Source: Rosistilla oblonga (GTDB taxonomy: Bacteria; Planctomycetota; Planctomycetia; Pirellulales; Pirellulaceae). From it: 64,000 bases of DNA. The translations under genes were made by a program, and so were the position numbers. Within the stretch, counting starts at the first letter, position 1, and each line of letters starts with the position of its first letter. A model generated the notes under the pieces. That model made no database searches, had not been told where the DNA came from, and saw only the letters and a program-made list of their open reading frames with translations. The stretch spans positions 5,401,339 to 5,465,338 of the forward strand of contig NZ_CP036292.1 in assembly GCF_007751715.1 (NCBI RefSeq), written 5' to 3'. Of this stretch, positions 1 to 8,982 are shown piece after piece.

Positions 1-343
1 TGACGACAAACCGCGTCGACACATCATTTGCTTCAGCCACCAGCTGCGATGATTCCACTCGCGCTGTCGAGCAATCGGCGCCATGCAATTCGACGTGACA
101 TTGTTTGGCGACCGACAGTCCGACCAATGCCGCTTGCCCGATCCCCATCTCAAAAACGGCGGTGTCATCGGGAGTGAGCGTGTCGCAAACGGCTTGCCGC
201 AGCGCCACGGTCGTCGGATCGAAACTGACATCCACCTCGGCGGGAACCTTCACGCCAAACAACTGCTTGATCAGCCAGTGGTTCGAACGAACCATCGCCA
301 AGATCGGATGGGTGACTTCGTAAACCATTGACTTCAAATCCAT
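1..343 (-). CDS. Class I methyltransferase-like protein, 3' end cut off
   Basis: This minus-strand frame opens with ATG at 343 and runs off the left edge, so only about the first 114 residues are present. An in-frame ATG at 328 is a second possible start. The visible part has a 60-residue helical lead-in, then a glycine-rich strand-loop-helix reading VFEMGIGQAALVGL. That resembles motif I of SAM-binding Rossmann methyltransferases. About 20 residues later comes an acidic strand end (LHGADCS) that fits the ribose-binding acidic motif. The catalytic motif lies outside the window, so the substrate cannot be given. HemK/PrmC-like and 'methyltransferase small domain' enzymes are the nearest matches by pattern. 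Divergent from the DUF1559 gene to its right. Confidence 0.6.
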   Translation of the reverse strand, partial: MDLKSMVYEVTHPILAMVRSNHWLIKQLFGVKVPAEVDVSFDPTTVALRQAVCDTLTPDDTAVFEMGIGQAALVGLSVAKQCHVELHGADCSTARVESSQLVAEANDVSTRFVV

Positions 344-823
344 CGATCACCCTTTCCGCAGACGACACATCCCCAAGTGGGGACTAAAAACAGCTGATAA
401 TAGTCGGTTCGCACAACCAGCACAGCGCCTGACGCTATCGATCAGCAATGCAGCGCCTCGGGCCGTTTTAAGCACACGCAACGACACCAGATCCTCGCAG
501 GCCAGGCAACGCCCTCTCGGGAACGAGATCTGCTTGATTCGAGTTCAACAATTTTGGAATTTTCTCGTTTCCAACTGGGGCTTAGCGTCGTCGCGAGCGT
601 CACAGAACGGCTGCCTGGGGGCGTTATCTTCCACAGCGAAACCGGGATTGGCACGGCACCATCAGTTAACTTGATCTTCACCAAACGAAAGCCCGTTCCT
701 CACAGTCGCAAGGTACTTTGCCCGTGCTTTTTGAAGTTGTACCCATCGAGATGCGGTACCCGCGTCGGCCGCTGTCGCCACGCAGACTTCGATCCATTTG
801 ATACAAAACCGGAGCAAACCCCA
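344..823. other. Non-coding gap between divergent genes
   Basis: I see no convincing gene here. A long open frame runs through the second half and joins the DUF1559 frame, but it has no start with a ribosome site and its translation does not look like protein. The stretch probably holds promoters for both flanking genes, though I could not pick a clear -35/-10 pair. Confidence 0.4.
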
Positions 824-1924
824 GTGTGCTGTTTACAACAGACTTCAACCCTCTCAGTTCGTTCGAACCGCCGTGGCTTCACGTTGGTCGAACTGTTGGT
901 CGTGATCGCGATCATCGGAATCCTTGTCGGCTTGCTGCTGCCAGCGGTTCAAGCGGCGCGTGAAGCGGCAAGACGAATGCAGTGCCAGAACAACATGAAG
1001 CAACTCGGTTTGGCGTTGCACAATCACATGGACACCTACGGCTCGCTGCCACCGGGACACGTCAACTTCGACACGACCGACAATCGTTTTAAGACCGGTG
1101 GCTGGCAGCACGGACAACAACAACTGGGCTGGCACTGGCTAGCGCTGTTGTTACCCTATGTCGAACAACCCGCTCTGTGGGAACAAGTTAAGGTCTGCGA
1201 CGAAGCGATGGCGAGCACGTCCAACCCGTGCGATCACTGCGAATACATGTCCAGCAACGCTCACTTCGGACGCGAGCAACTGCCTGCGTTCTCGCGCTGC
1301 CCATCGGCGGTCAAACTTTCGAAGCAATTCAGCGATGGTGGCTACGGACTCGAAGCTCTCGGCAAAGGGAGCAACTATGCCGCCAGTTGGGGCTCGGGGA
1401 ACATGCTCTCCTGGGAATCTCCCAGCACTCGCGGTGCCTTTGGGACCGTTTACCTGCCACAAAGCAAAGTCTATTCCGCCAGTGGCACGTCGAACAAATT
1501 CCAACACAACAAGGGAATGGGCAGCCGCGACTTCACCGATGGAATGAGCAACACCGTTGCACTCAGCGAGATCATCGGCAGCGATGGGCTGAGCGGAACG
1601 TCGAGCCCCGACATTCGCGGCGTCTGGATGTCGCCAGCGATGGGAGCAACCGTCTTCTCCGCTTTTCTGAATCCCAACTCGCGTGAGCGGGATGTGATCG
1701 CAGCGTGCGACGAAGCGATTCCAGATAACAAGTTCCCGCTGTTGGCTTGCACCGAAGAACGCGATACCGAAAACGTTTACGCTGCGGCAAGAAGCTACCA
1801 CGCGGGCGGCGTCAACACCGCGATGGCTGATGGATCGGTTCGCTTCTTCTCCGAAACGATCGACAACGTCGGCGTTTGGCGTCCGCTGAACACCGCTCAG
1901 AACGGCGAAGTCGTCAACCAATAA
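824..1924 (+). CDS. DUF1559 domain protein with type II pseudopilin-like N-terminus
   Basis: Secreted or surface protein of the DUF1559 family, greatly expanded in planctomycetes and of unknown role. The N-terminus carries a prepilin-type signal ([19 protein letters not shown]) in which cleavage would fall after the Gly and leave Phe-1 with Glu at mature position 5. It is followed by the family signature [17 protein letters not shown] and [13 protein letters not shown]. The C-terminus has the usual 'H-x9-DG' end ([17 protein letters not shown]). I chose GTG 824 because a GGAG lies at 811-814 and this start leaves only about 14 residues before the signal. The open frame continues to 554, but that extension looks non-coding. 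Length is 366 residues, normal for the family. A strong terminator follows. Confidence 0.93.
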   Translation: MCCLQQTSTLSVRSNRRGFTLVELLVVIAIIGILVGLLLPAVQAAREAARRMQCQNNMKQLGLALHNHMDTYGSLPPGHVNFDTTDNRFKTGGWQHGQQQLGWHWLALLLPYVEQPALWEQVKVCDEAMASTSNPCDHCEYMSSNAHFGREQLPAFSRCPSAVKLSKQFSDGGYGLEALGKGSNYAASWGSGNMLSWESPSTRGAFGTVYLPQSKVYSASGTSNKFQHNKGMGSRDFTDGMSNTVALSEIIGSDGLSGTSSPDIRGVWMSPAMGATVFSAFLNPNSRERDVIAACDEAIPDNKFPLLACTEERDTENVYAAARSYHAGGVNTAMADGSVRFFSETIDNVGVWRPLNTAQNGEVVNQ

Positions 1925-1955
1925 ACGATCGACCGCGAACGTTAAACCAATCGAT

Positions 1956-1994
1956 AAGCTCGCCTTTCCCGATCGAGGAGAGGCGAGCTTTTTT
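1956..1994 (+). terminator. Rho-independent terminator
   Basis: A perfect 10-bp stem (1956-1965 with 1981-1990) encloses a 15-nt loop and runs into TTTTTT. It sits 31 bp after the DUF1559 stop. It lies between convergent genes, but an A-run suitable for the opposite strand is only partly present. Confidence 0.9.
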
Positions 1995-2093
1995 CGTGTT
2001 CCGGTTCGCCCGTATGTCGAGCCGCCGATTCAACCCGATCGACTCGCGCCGAATGATCGACGCGAGCAGAACTTCTCACAACGCGAACCGCGT

Positions 2094-4370
2094 CTACTGG
2101 CAAGCCTTCAGCGGTTCGGATTCGTTCACCGAACCATGGATGTCGAGGAACTCGATCCTTCCCGATTTGACATCGTACAAGGCGCCAACCAACTTGACAG
2201 TTCCTCCGTTGACAGCGTTGCGGATCACATCGCTGCGGCTCAGGATCTCTTCCCCCGTCCGTCGGACGTTCTGCTTGGCGACCTCATCGACATACGCCTC
2301 CAAGGCTTCCTCGCTCATCTGATCCAGAGCCTTGGGATCGGCTCCGTCGACGCTGTAAGCAATCTCATCGACGATCGACTGCAGATGCTGGCATCCTGTC
2401 ACCGACATCGCGTCTTGCCCGTTGGCGACCAAATTGACCGCGGCAGTCACCGCACCACAGCGAGTGTGGCCCAGGACCGCAACCAACTTAACCCCCGCCA
2501 CGCCCACGGCGTATTCGAGGCTGCCGAGCGATTTGGTACCAACAACATTTCCCGCCACGCGGACGCTGAAGATATCTCCCACGCCGAGATCGAAGACAAG
2601 TTCGGTGGGAACCCGCGAATCGATACAGGACAAAATCGCCGCCAGCGGGTTCTGGCCTCCCGAGGTCGCATTGACCTGTCGTCCCAAATCGCGATTCAAC
2701 CGCGTGCCATCGACAAAGCGACGATTCCCTTCGCGGAGAAGTTCGATCACTTGATCCGATGCAACTCGGTCTTGCAATTCGCGGCTGGAATAATCGGCGA
2801 ACTGAACCTCGTCCTGCAGTTGATACTTCGCCCGAAAGCCCTTCAAGCTGACCGTGATACCTCGCGCCGGACCGACGTTCTCTTTGAAGTCGCGGATCAA
2901 ACTCAAGACATCCGGATCGATGTAATCCGAATCCGATGCGTCGATCAACAGATTGGTTCCACGTTTGGATTCGTTCAAGATCCGTTCGATCGCCGCGCGG
3001 TTCAAGAAGCTGACCTGGTTTGCCAATTCGATATGCGTGATATCGCCGGCCAGATGCGTTTCGACGATCCGGCGGATCGGGCTGCGAAGGTTACTGTTCA
3101 AAATAAACAGCACGCTGACCGCCAAGCCGATCAAGATTCCGACCAACAGATCGGTAAAGACGATCGCAACGACGGTGATGATAAACGGCAGGAACTGGTA
3201 GCGTCCCTCGTCCCACATCTGCTTGAACAGTTTAGGGCTGGCCAATTTAAAACCGGTCACCAACAGAATCGCAGCCAATGCCGACAGCGGAATCATGTTC
3301 ATGTAACGCGGCAACAGTGCAACGCTCAACAACAGCAACACGCCATGGAAAATAGCGGAGAGTTTTGTCTTCGACCCTGCACCAACATTGACCGAACCGC
3401 GAACGACAACCGACGTGACCGGCAGACCACCGATCAAACCACAGGTCAAGTTACCGCAACCCTGCGCGATCAACTCGCGACTGGAGGGCGAATTGCGTTT
3501 TTCGGGATCCAGTTTGTCGACGGCTTCCAGATTCAAAAGCGTTTCCAACGAAGCCACCACGGCAATCGTGATCGCTGCGATATAAACCGCCGGGTTCACA
3601 ACCTGGGTGAAATCGGGCAGTCGCAAAAAGCCAACGAACTCCGAAAAACTACCGGCGATCGGAATCTGAACCAAGTGGCTTGCGGTGATCGACCATTCCT
3701 CACCCATCCCCTGGAACCACATGCTCAAACCAACGCCCAGAAAGACGACGATCAGCGGGGCGGGAACAAGTGAGTTTTTCAGCTTGGGGATCCGGTCCCA
3801 CACGACCAACAACGCAACAGACAATAGACCGACGACCATTGCGCCGATGTGGATCTCGCCAGCGACAAGCGTCAACAATTCGGAGAAGGTGTTCTCTTGA
3901 TCGGGCTGTTGAAACGACATCTCCCCCTCGGGATCGGTGTCGTGACCAAAGACGTGAGGAATCTGTTTCAGGATCAGAATGATACCGATCGCAACCAACA
4001 GCCCCTTAATGACGCTGGAGGGGAAAAACGCCGACAGCGCGCCCCCTTTGGCGATACCAAATCCGATCTGGATCAAACCGGCGATCGCAACGGCCAACAG
4101 GAAAGCTTCGAACGAACCGAGGACCGCGATCTGAGCGGCAACAATCGCTGTCAAACCGGCGGCCGGTCCGCTGACACTGGTGTGAGAACCGCTGATCACA
4201 GCGACCACTATCCCACCCACGATTCCCGACAACAGACCTGAAAACAGATCGGCTCCCGAAGCCAACGCGATGCCCAAACACAATGGCAAGGCAACCAAAA
4301 AGACGACCAGCCCGGCGACGAGGTCACGGGCAACTGTAGAAGGTGAAAACAAGTTAGTATTCTGAGGCAT
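2094..4370 (-). CDS. SulP anion transporter fused to STAS domain and beta-carbonic anhydrase
   Basis: A 758-residue inner-membrane fusion. Residues 1-430 are the SulP permease: many hydrophobic helices, with a family-typical N-terminus (LVVFLVALPLCLGIALASG) and the SGPAAGLTAIV loop. Residues about 440-530 look like a short STAS domain (NQVSFLNRAAIERIL, then a strand LLIDASDSDYI). From about 535 to the end is a beta-class carbonic anhydrase with zinc ligands in CIDSR (Cys near residue 580) and GHTRC. SulP-carbonic anhydrase fusions are already known and are thought to couple bicarbonate or sulfate transport to CO2 hydration. Which anion this copy carries cannot be read from sequence. All key carbonic anhydrase residues appear intact. 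Start is ATG 4370. Confidence 0.93.
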   Translation of the reverse strand: MPQNTNLFSPSTVARDLVAGLVVFLVALPLCLGIALASGADLFSGLLSGIVGGIVVAVISGSHTSVSGPAAGLTAIVAAQIAVLGSFEAFLLAVAIAGLIQIGFGIAKGGALSAFFPSSVIKGLLVAIGIILILKQIPHVFGHDTDPEGEMSFQQPDQENTFSELLTLVAGEIHIGAMVVGLLSVALLVVWDRIPKLKNSLVPAPLIVVFLGVGLSMWFQGMGEEWSITASHLVQIPIAGSFSEFVGFLRLPDFTQVVNPAVYIAAITIAVVASLETLLNLEAVDKLDPEKRNSPSSRELIAQGCGNLTCGLIGGLPVTSVVVRGSVNVGAGSKTKLSAIFHGVLLLLSVALLPRYMNMIPLSALAAILLVTGFKLASPKLFKQMWDEGRYQFLPFIITVVAIVFTDLLVGILIGLAVSVLFILNSNLRSPIRRIVETHLAGDITHIELANQVSFLNRAAIERILNESKRGTNLLIDASDSDYIDPDVLSLIRDFKENVGPARGITVSLKGFRAKYQLQDEVQFADYSSRELQDRVASDQVIELLREGNRRFVDGTRLNRDLGRQVNATSGGQNPLAAILSCIDSRVPTELVFDLGVGDIFSVRVAGNVVGTKSLGSLEYAVGVAGVKLVAVLGHTRCGAVTAAVNLVANGQDAMSVTGCQHLQSIVDEIAYSVDGADPKALDQMSEEALEAYVDEVAKQNVRRTGEEILSRSDVIRNAVNGGTVKLVGALYDVKSGRIEFLDIHGSVNESEPLKACQ

Positions 4371-4604
4371 CGACGTACCGTTTCTGTAATGAATTCTTTT
4401 AGCAACAATCGTTGCGGAGCCCGAGCGAGAGCCGAGCGCACCGCGATAAACAGTGCGCCCACGCTAGCGACAAGCGCAGCAATTCTTTGGACAAAGCCAT
4501 CCCAACCATTCACCCGATACCTATCAACGGAACGGTAGCGTGAATCGATTATCGCGATTGCACGAAGGGGGTTCAGACGACGTGAGAACAAACAGAAAGC
4601 GGAG
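4371..4604. other. Upstream region of the SulP fusion gene
   Basis: No gene seen. A short inverted sequence, GCAAC-N4-GTTGC on the minus strand, lies about 45 bp upstream of the SulP start. It could be an operator, but nothing supports that beyond symmetry. Confidence 0.3.
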
Positions 4605-4931
4605 CTAACACCGCATCGGTGCTAAGAGGCCATTGGCAATTCGATGTCCGTCAATCGGCATAGGACGAGCGATTGCACGGAGCGTTGACCAGCGGGCGGG
4701 AATCGACAAAACCGCCGCTGTCACGCGTTGAAGCGGGCGCGACGCTCGCTCGCGACGCTGCGAAGAACAAGCGACTCGCTCTTCGACCTCTTCGGTTTCG
4801 ACCGGCCGCTCTTTGCCAAACAGCGAACGCGACGTCGACATGGTCAGTCCCAAGCTTGGCAATGCAAGCAGGACCAACATGATGCACGGCATCATTCCGT
4901 CAAGTCGTCCGAGGCGGAAACGGTTTGGCAT
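4605..4931 (-). CDS. Small hypothetical protein with signal peptide
   Basis: A possible 108-residue secreted protein. From ATG 4931 it begins MPNRFRLGRLDGMM, a basic stretch, then the hydrophobic core CIMLVLLALPSLGLT, which looks like a signal peptide or signal anchor. The rest is basic and polar with a C-terminal GHRIANGLLAPMRC. I know of no assigned function. GTG 4967 would add 12 residues. No Shine-Dalgarno site decides between them. Support rests on the signal-peptide shape and the absence of a better frame on either strand, so this may not be a gene. Confidence 0.42.
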   Translation of the reverse strand: MPNRFRLGRLDGMMPCIMLVLLALPSLGLTMSTSRSLFGKERPVETEEVEERVACSSQRRERASRPLQRVTAAVLSIPARWSTLRAIARPMPIDGHRIANGLLAPMRC

Positions 4932-5518
4932 GGGAATCAAAATGCAGGTGCAGCAGACAGGTGACACGAAGAGGAACTTCGCGCTCTCCGCTCATTTTAG
5001 CGGGCCGGCAAGTGTTGACAAGTTCTCTTCCGGCGTCGCGGCAAGCGTCAGGCTTGGTATTTCGTCGACCACGACACTCCATTTCGTGAACTTTTCCTAA
5101 GCATTAAGCCCGATTGGACCGCCCTGTCGACGGCTGCAAGCAACAATCGTTTTCCCACCAGATTTCACCAAGACTTCACCATATAAACCAGCATCGCCCT
5201 GCCTCAGCTCCTTCCAATCTGAATATCCCGGCTGCGTCCTTCCATCGACAATCGATGCCATCTCTGAAATCCAACGAATCCGACCGAGCAAAACTACGGA
5301 TACGTGGACTCCCTTAAATCAGGGTTACAGTTTCCGCAGGCCCCATCTAGAATTGGGGAGCACATTTCCCGGTCCCTTTGGTTGGACGATGTGCAACTCG
5401 ATTTTGCTAGCTTGCCTACCCCTAAGCCCTCATACCGATCCGGCACCGTCCGCCGCTTGCGAGCACATCGCAACGCCGTAAACCGTGCCGGTCTCCCGCT
5501 ACACAGTTGCCACCACAC
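4932..5518. other. Intergenic region, no convincing gene
   Basis: Short frames on both strands (for example 5097-5291 minus) have no ribosome site and no family resemblance. Small inverted sequences occur near 5310-5360 (for example CCCCA-N8-TGGGG), just upstream of the FAD oxidoreductase. These could be leader hairpins. Confidence 0.35.
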
Positions 5519-6799
5519 ATGAAACCACACGACGCGCAACCCGATCGACGCAATTTCCTCCAGCATTCACTGTTAGGCACCGCGGGAGCCGGGATGGCGT
5601 TGGCATCGACCTCACACGTCACCGTCGCTGCCGAAACGCAAGGGGAAGAGAGCCCCGACGCCACGATCACCAACCGTGTCGATGTGCTTGTTGTTGGGGG
5701 CGGAACCGCTGGAACGATCGCAGCGATCCAAGCCGGCCGCGCCGGCGCGAAGACGATGCTTGTCGAACGTGGCAGCCAATTGGGCGGAACGATGACAACC
5801 GGCGGCGTCGCGTTTCCGGGACTGTTCGACGCCTGGGGCAAACAGGTGATCGCGGGGATCGGTTGGGAATTGGTCCGCGAGAGTGTCGAGCTCGACGGCG
5901 GCCAACTGCCTAATTTTGCCAAAGTGCCGCAGCGACACTGGCAGAACCAGGTCTACACCAATCAATTCCTGTACGCGATTCTTGCGGAAGAGAAGTGCCA
6001 CGAGGCGGGCGTCGAACTGGCGTATTACGAATTCCCACAAGCCGCCAAACGCGTCGCCGATGGCTGGCAAGTCGATTGCGTCGGCTTCGGCACCCAACGC
6101 CGGATCCTCTGTAAACAGATCATCGATTGCACCGGCGGCGCCGAAGTTGTCGGCATGCTCGGATTCGACCGACTGCGGGAAGAGGTGCGGCAGCCCGGTT
6201 CGATGCTCTTTAAAATCGGCGAAGAACATCAACCCGGACGCGAACAAGTCCATCGCCTGTACGTCCACGGAGCCGATTCGAGCAACTCGCGGACCGTCAC
6301 CCAAGCGAACCTAACGGGCCGCCGATCGGTCCTCGCCAAGGTCCGTGCCGAGAAGAAACGGCTGATGCATCTGCAGCCCGAGACCGGGTTCCGCGAGAGC
6401 TACCGGATCGTTGGCGAGACGATGGTCACCGTCAACGACTACACCTCCGGCCGCCAGTTCGACGACGCGATTTCGAACGCCTTTTATCCAGTCGATCTGC
6501 ACACCAAGACGGGCGTCCGCCCTAAACCGCTGAAGCCGGGGACGGTGCCAACGATCCCGCTGGGTGCTCTGATTCCGAAGGGAAGTCGCGATCTGATCGT
6601 TGCTGGCCGCTGTCTGTGCAGCGATCAATTGGCCAACTCCGGCCTGCGAGTTCAAGCCTCTTGCATGGGGATGGGACAAGCCGCGGGTGTCGCCGCGTCG
6701 TTGGCCGCCCAAACCGGAACGACGCCGATGGAAGTTCCGCTGGCCGAGATCCACAAAGTGCTGCGCGAGCATGGTGCCATCATCCCCGGCAAGGCCTAA
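5519..6799 (+). CDS. FAD-dependent oxidoreductase with Tat-like signal
   Basis: Flavoprotein of the 'FAD_oxidored' type (426 residues from ATG 5519). The N-terminus carries a twin-arginine-like motif DRRNFLQ, then a hydrophobic stretch and an AxA-like end before residue 40, so export as a folded FAD protein is likely. A classical dinucleotide-binding fold follows: VDVLVVGGGTAGTIAAIQAG, then LVERGSQLGGTMTTGG. The C-terminal NSGLRVQASCMGMGQAAGVAA is the second FAD-contact region typical of this family. The substrate is unknown. The upstream TTG at 5507 is a weaker start. Only 5 bp separate it from the membrane DUF4405/DUF2271 gene, which suggests an operon in which that protein may pass electrons to or from the exported flavoprotein; this pairing is inference. 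Confidence 0.85.
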   Translation: MKPHDAQPDRRNFLQHSLLGTAGAGMALASTSHVTVAAETQGEESPDATITNRVDVLVVGGGTAGTIAAIQAGRAGAKTMLVERGSQLGGTMTTGGVAFPGLFDAWGKQVIAGIGWELVRESVELDGGQLPNFAKVPQRHWQNQVYTNQFLYAILAEEKCHEAGVELAYYEFPQAAKRVADGWQVDCVGFGTQRRILCKQIIDCTGGAEVVGMLGFDRLREEVRQPGSMLFKIGEEHQPGREQVHRLYVHGADSSNSRTVTQANLTGRRSVLAKVRAEKKRLMHLQPETGFRESYRIVGETMVTVNDYTSGRQFDDAISNAFYPVDLHTKTGVRPKPLKPGTVPTIPLGALIPKGSRDLIVAGRCLCSDQLANSGLRVQASCMGMGQAAGVAASLAAQTGTTPMEVPLAEIHKVLREHGAIIPGKA

Positions 6800-6804
6800 C
6801 CGCG

Positions 6805-7731
6805 ATGCGCCGCAGCTTTGTATCGTTGATGACCGCGATGACCTTCCTGGTGATTGCGGTGACCGGTGTGCTGGCGTTTGTGCGTCCCTTCTCGATGACG
6901 ATCGTCGGGCTGCATGCGCTGATGGGTTTCGTGTTCATCGGCGTTGTCGGCTTTCATCTAGCGAACAACCTGCGGCCGCTGAAACGCTACCTGCGCAGCA
7001 AGTGGATGTGGATCAATCTGGCCGTCACCGCTGCGCTCACCACCGCGATCGCGCTGCAACCGCAACCGGTGAAGGCGCTCCTTGGGCTGAGCGGAAACCT
7101 GGGACCTGCACTGGACCGGTTCGAGCTTCACGACGAGGGGCTGACCTACCAATACACTCCCGCGCCGCACTACAAGCTGACGCTGTCGGTTCGAATGGGC
7201 GACGCGTTTGATCCAGCCGATCCGCCGGAGTTTGCGATCTGGATCGAAAACTCTTCGTTCTACCACATCAAAACACTCCACCGACCCGAGGCCGCCGACA
7301 ACGAAGCATCGCTGCCGTACTGGTCCTTCAAAGTGAAGGAGTATGAAAAAGCGAAGCTTGCCGCCGCCGCAGGAGTCGACGTCGACGCGATCTCCGGCGC
7401 GACAAAAAACAGTTCCTTTGATCCAGCCGACTACATGCTGCCGGTCGATCCGGAAGAGCCGATGCCGTATCGGATCCTTGTCGAGATCAACCAACCGGGC
7501 GATGCCAGCGAAGCGGTCGACGACCAGCCTTCGCTGATCTACAGCGTCGAAGTCGACAACTCCGATCCGCACGCCTTCCAATTGCTCGACCTGATCGGCT
7601 ACCCACAGCTTGAAGAGGACGAACAACCGCCGCAGTGGGCGATCTATTATGTCGACCAGCGGTTCGATTCCGCCCTGGAACTGATCGACAGCGCTCTGCT
7701 GACGATCGATCGCGACAAGCCCGCGGACTGA
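6805..7731 (+). CDS. Membrane DUF4405 / DUF2271-like protein
   Basis: A 308-residue protein starting at ATG 6805, five bases after the FAD oxidoreductase stop. Residues 1-90 hold about three membrane helices. Helix two has paired histidines (GLHALMGFVF, VGFHLANN) as in cytochrome b561-like DUF4405 membrane domains, where they could bind heme. The rest is soluble and resembles DUF2271: YKLTLSVRMGD, a Trp-rich core (LPYWSFKVKEY) and DAISGATKNSS near residue 200, then EINQPGD. DUF2271 proteins occur beside flavinylation and ferric-reductase-like systems. A role in transmembrane electron transfer with the neighbouring flavoprotein is reasonable but unproven. Confidence 0.72.
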   Translation: MRRSFVSLMTAMTFLVIAVTGVLAFVRPFSMTIVGLHALMGFVFIGVVGFHLANNLRPLKRYLRSKWMWINLAVTAALTTAIALQPQPVKALLGLSGNLGPALDRFELHDEGLTYQYTPAPHYKLTLSVRMGDAFDPADPPEFAIWIENSSFYHIKTLHRPEAADNEASLPYWSFKVKEYEKAKLAAAAGVDVDAISGATKNSSFDPADYMLPVDPEEPMPYRILVEINQPGDASEAVDDQPSLIYSVEVDNSDPHAFQLLDLIGYPQLEEDEQPPQWAIYYVDQRFDSALELIDSALLTIDRDKPAD

Positions 7732-7746
7732 TCGCAGAAGCGTCCG

Positions 7747-8862
7747 CTACCGAGATGGCTTCAGAGATTCGAGCGGCCAACCGGGCAGCTTGCCGCACGA
7801 CTGAAGCGCCAGCACCGCCAACGCGGTTCCGGTGTTGGAGATCAGGTTTCCCGCGTCGTTGACCGGCGAACGGGTGAACCACTTTCCGCTCTCGCGTTGG
7901 TTCGTCAACAGCCACTGAATCCCTCGCTGCAATCGCGGATCGTCGGCGGGAACGCCCAACTCGCGGCTGATCACGATCACCAAGCCGGTGCCGTAAGAAT
8001 CGCTCGTCTCGGTATCCAACGGCGGAGCGTCGGGGTGCAGCAGATCCTTCCAATCGGTCAGGAAACCGGAGGTCGACCAACCTCCGTCGGGCAATTGATT
8101 TCCTAACAATTGCTCCAGCGTAGTCGCTCGCTGCTCGTCGCTGACGATGCCGTCGATCCGCACCGAACACCAAGCCAACATGGCGCGGTGATGCAACGAT
8201 TTTGGCGGGCTGTTTTCGAAATAGCCGCGCAGCTTTTCCAGCCCCGCCACCGCCTGTTCCGTCTGTGAGTATCCGTCGGGAGCGATCCCGATCGCTAGCG
8301 CCGCGACCGTCGCGCCATAGTGGTCGTCGATCTCCATCGGAGCGTAATCGCAATCGGGCCAGGCCCAACCACCGTCTTCACGCTGCACGGTCCACAAAAT
8401 ATCCAGCACGTCCCGCGCGACCGGACTCAAATGCCCCGTCGTCTGCAGATCGTTAAACGTAAGCCCCGCCGCGACGACGATCGGCCAGAAGCCGTTGTTC
8501 ACGTTGGGCCCCTTCTCCTTCCAGCGGACCGTGCGGTACTCCTCAAAGAACTGACGCACTTCGCCCGAATCCTTCTGCACCGACGCAAGGGCCGGGCGAG
8601 CGAACATGTACGGCATGTTGGTGTGGCAGGTCACGCAGTTCTTTTCCTTCTGCCAAGTCAACGCGGCGCGATCCATATAGATCGCCGCTTGTTTTGCAGA
8701 GAACTCAGCAGCCATCGGCTCGTCGGCCGTGATCGGTTCGCGTTCCTCGGGAACCGATTCGAACGTGACCACCTCCTGAGCCGTCGCTCCATCGAACCAA
8801 CAGCAGACCAAGATCCAGAGAACAACGTTGCCCAAGGGCCGAACAGCTTCGCGAACACGCAT
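7747..8862 (-). CDS. Secreted squalene-cyclase-like alpha-toroid protein with one CxxCH
   Basis: A 371-residue protein with a cleavable-looking signal (NVVLWILVCCWFDGATAQE). The body is built from terpene-cyclase/prenyltransferase-type helical repeats: QW-like motifs DGGWAWPDCDY and DGGWSTSGF, and GTALAVLALQSCG near the end. About residue 75 there is KNCVTCHTNMPYMF, a single heme-c attachment motif (CxxCH) preceding the toroid. No DxDD catalytic acid motif of squalene-hopene cyclase is visible, so cyclase activity is doubtful. It converges with the DUF4405 gene (15 bp between stops). Such periplasmic toroid proteins with a heme-c site occur in planctomycetes, but the function is not known to me. 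Confidence 0.75.
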   Translation of the reverse strand: MRVREAVRPLGNVVLWILVCCWFDGATAQEVVTFESVPEEREPITADEPMAAEFSAKQAAIYMDRAALTWQKEKNCVTCHTNMPYMFARPALASVQKDSGEVRQFFEEYRTVRWKEKGPNVNNGFWPIVVAAGLTFNDLQTTGHLSPVARDVLDILWTVQREDGGWAWPDCDYAPMEIDDHYGATVAALAIGIAPDGYSQTEQAVAGLEKLRGYFENSPPKSLHHRAMLAWCSVRIDGIVSDEQRATTLEQLLGNQLPDGGWSTSGFLTDWKDLLHPDAPPLDTETSDSYGTGLVIVISRELGVPADDPRLQRGIQWLLTNQRESGKWFTRSPVNDAGNLISNTGTALAVLALQSCGKLPGWPLESLKPSR

Positions 8863-8982
8863 TTCAAATTCCCTGTCGGTGGGGAGGGAGGCGGGATGTT
8901 GGTTCGATTCTAGTCGCGCCGACAGGGCTTGTCAGCAATTGCCGCAGAGAGCGGTCTGCGGTTGGCTGACCGCTGCGCAGAC

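Noticed and set aside
554-823. 90-codon N-terminal extension of the DUF1559 gene
   Set aside because: No ribosome site; it would bury the prepilin signal. GTG 824 has GGAG nine bases away.
2136-3773. 545-residue plus-strand frame opposite the SulP fusion
   Set aside because: Gln/Arg/Asp-rich mirror of the SulP codons; the minus-strand gene has clear family motifs.
5097-5291. 64-residue minus-strand frame
   Set aside because: No ribosome site, no recognisable motif, lies in a region with several equal short frames.
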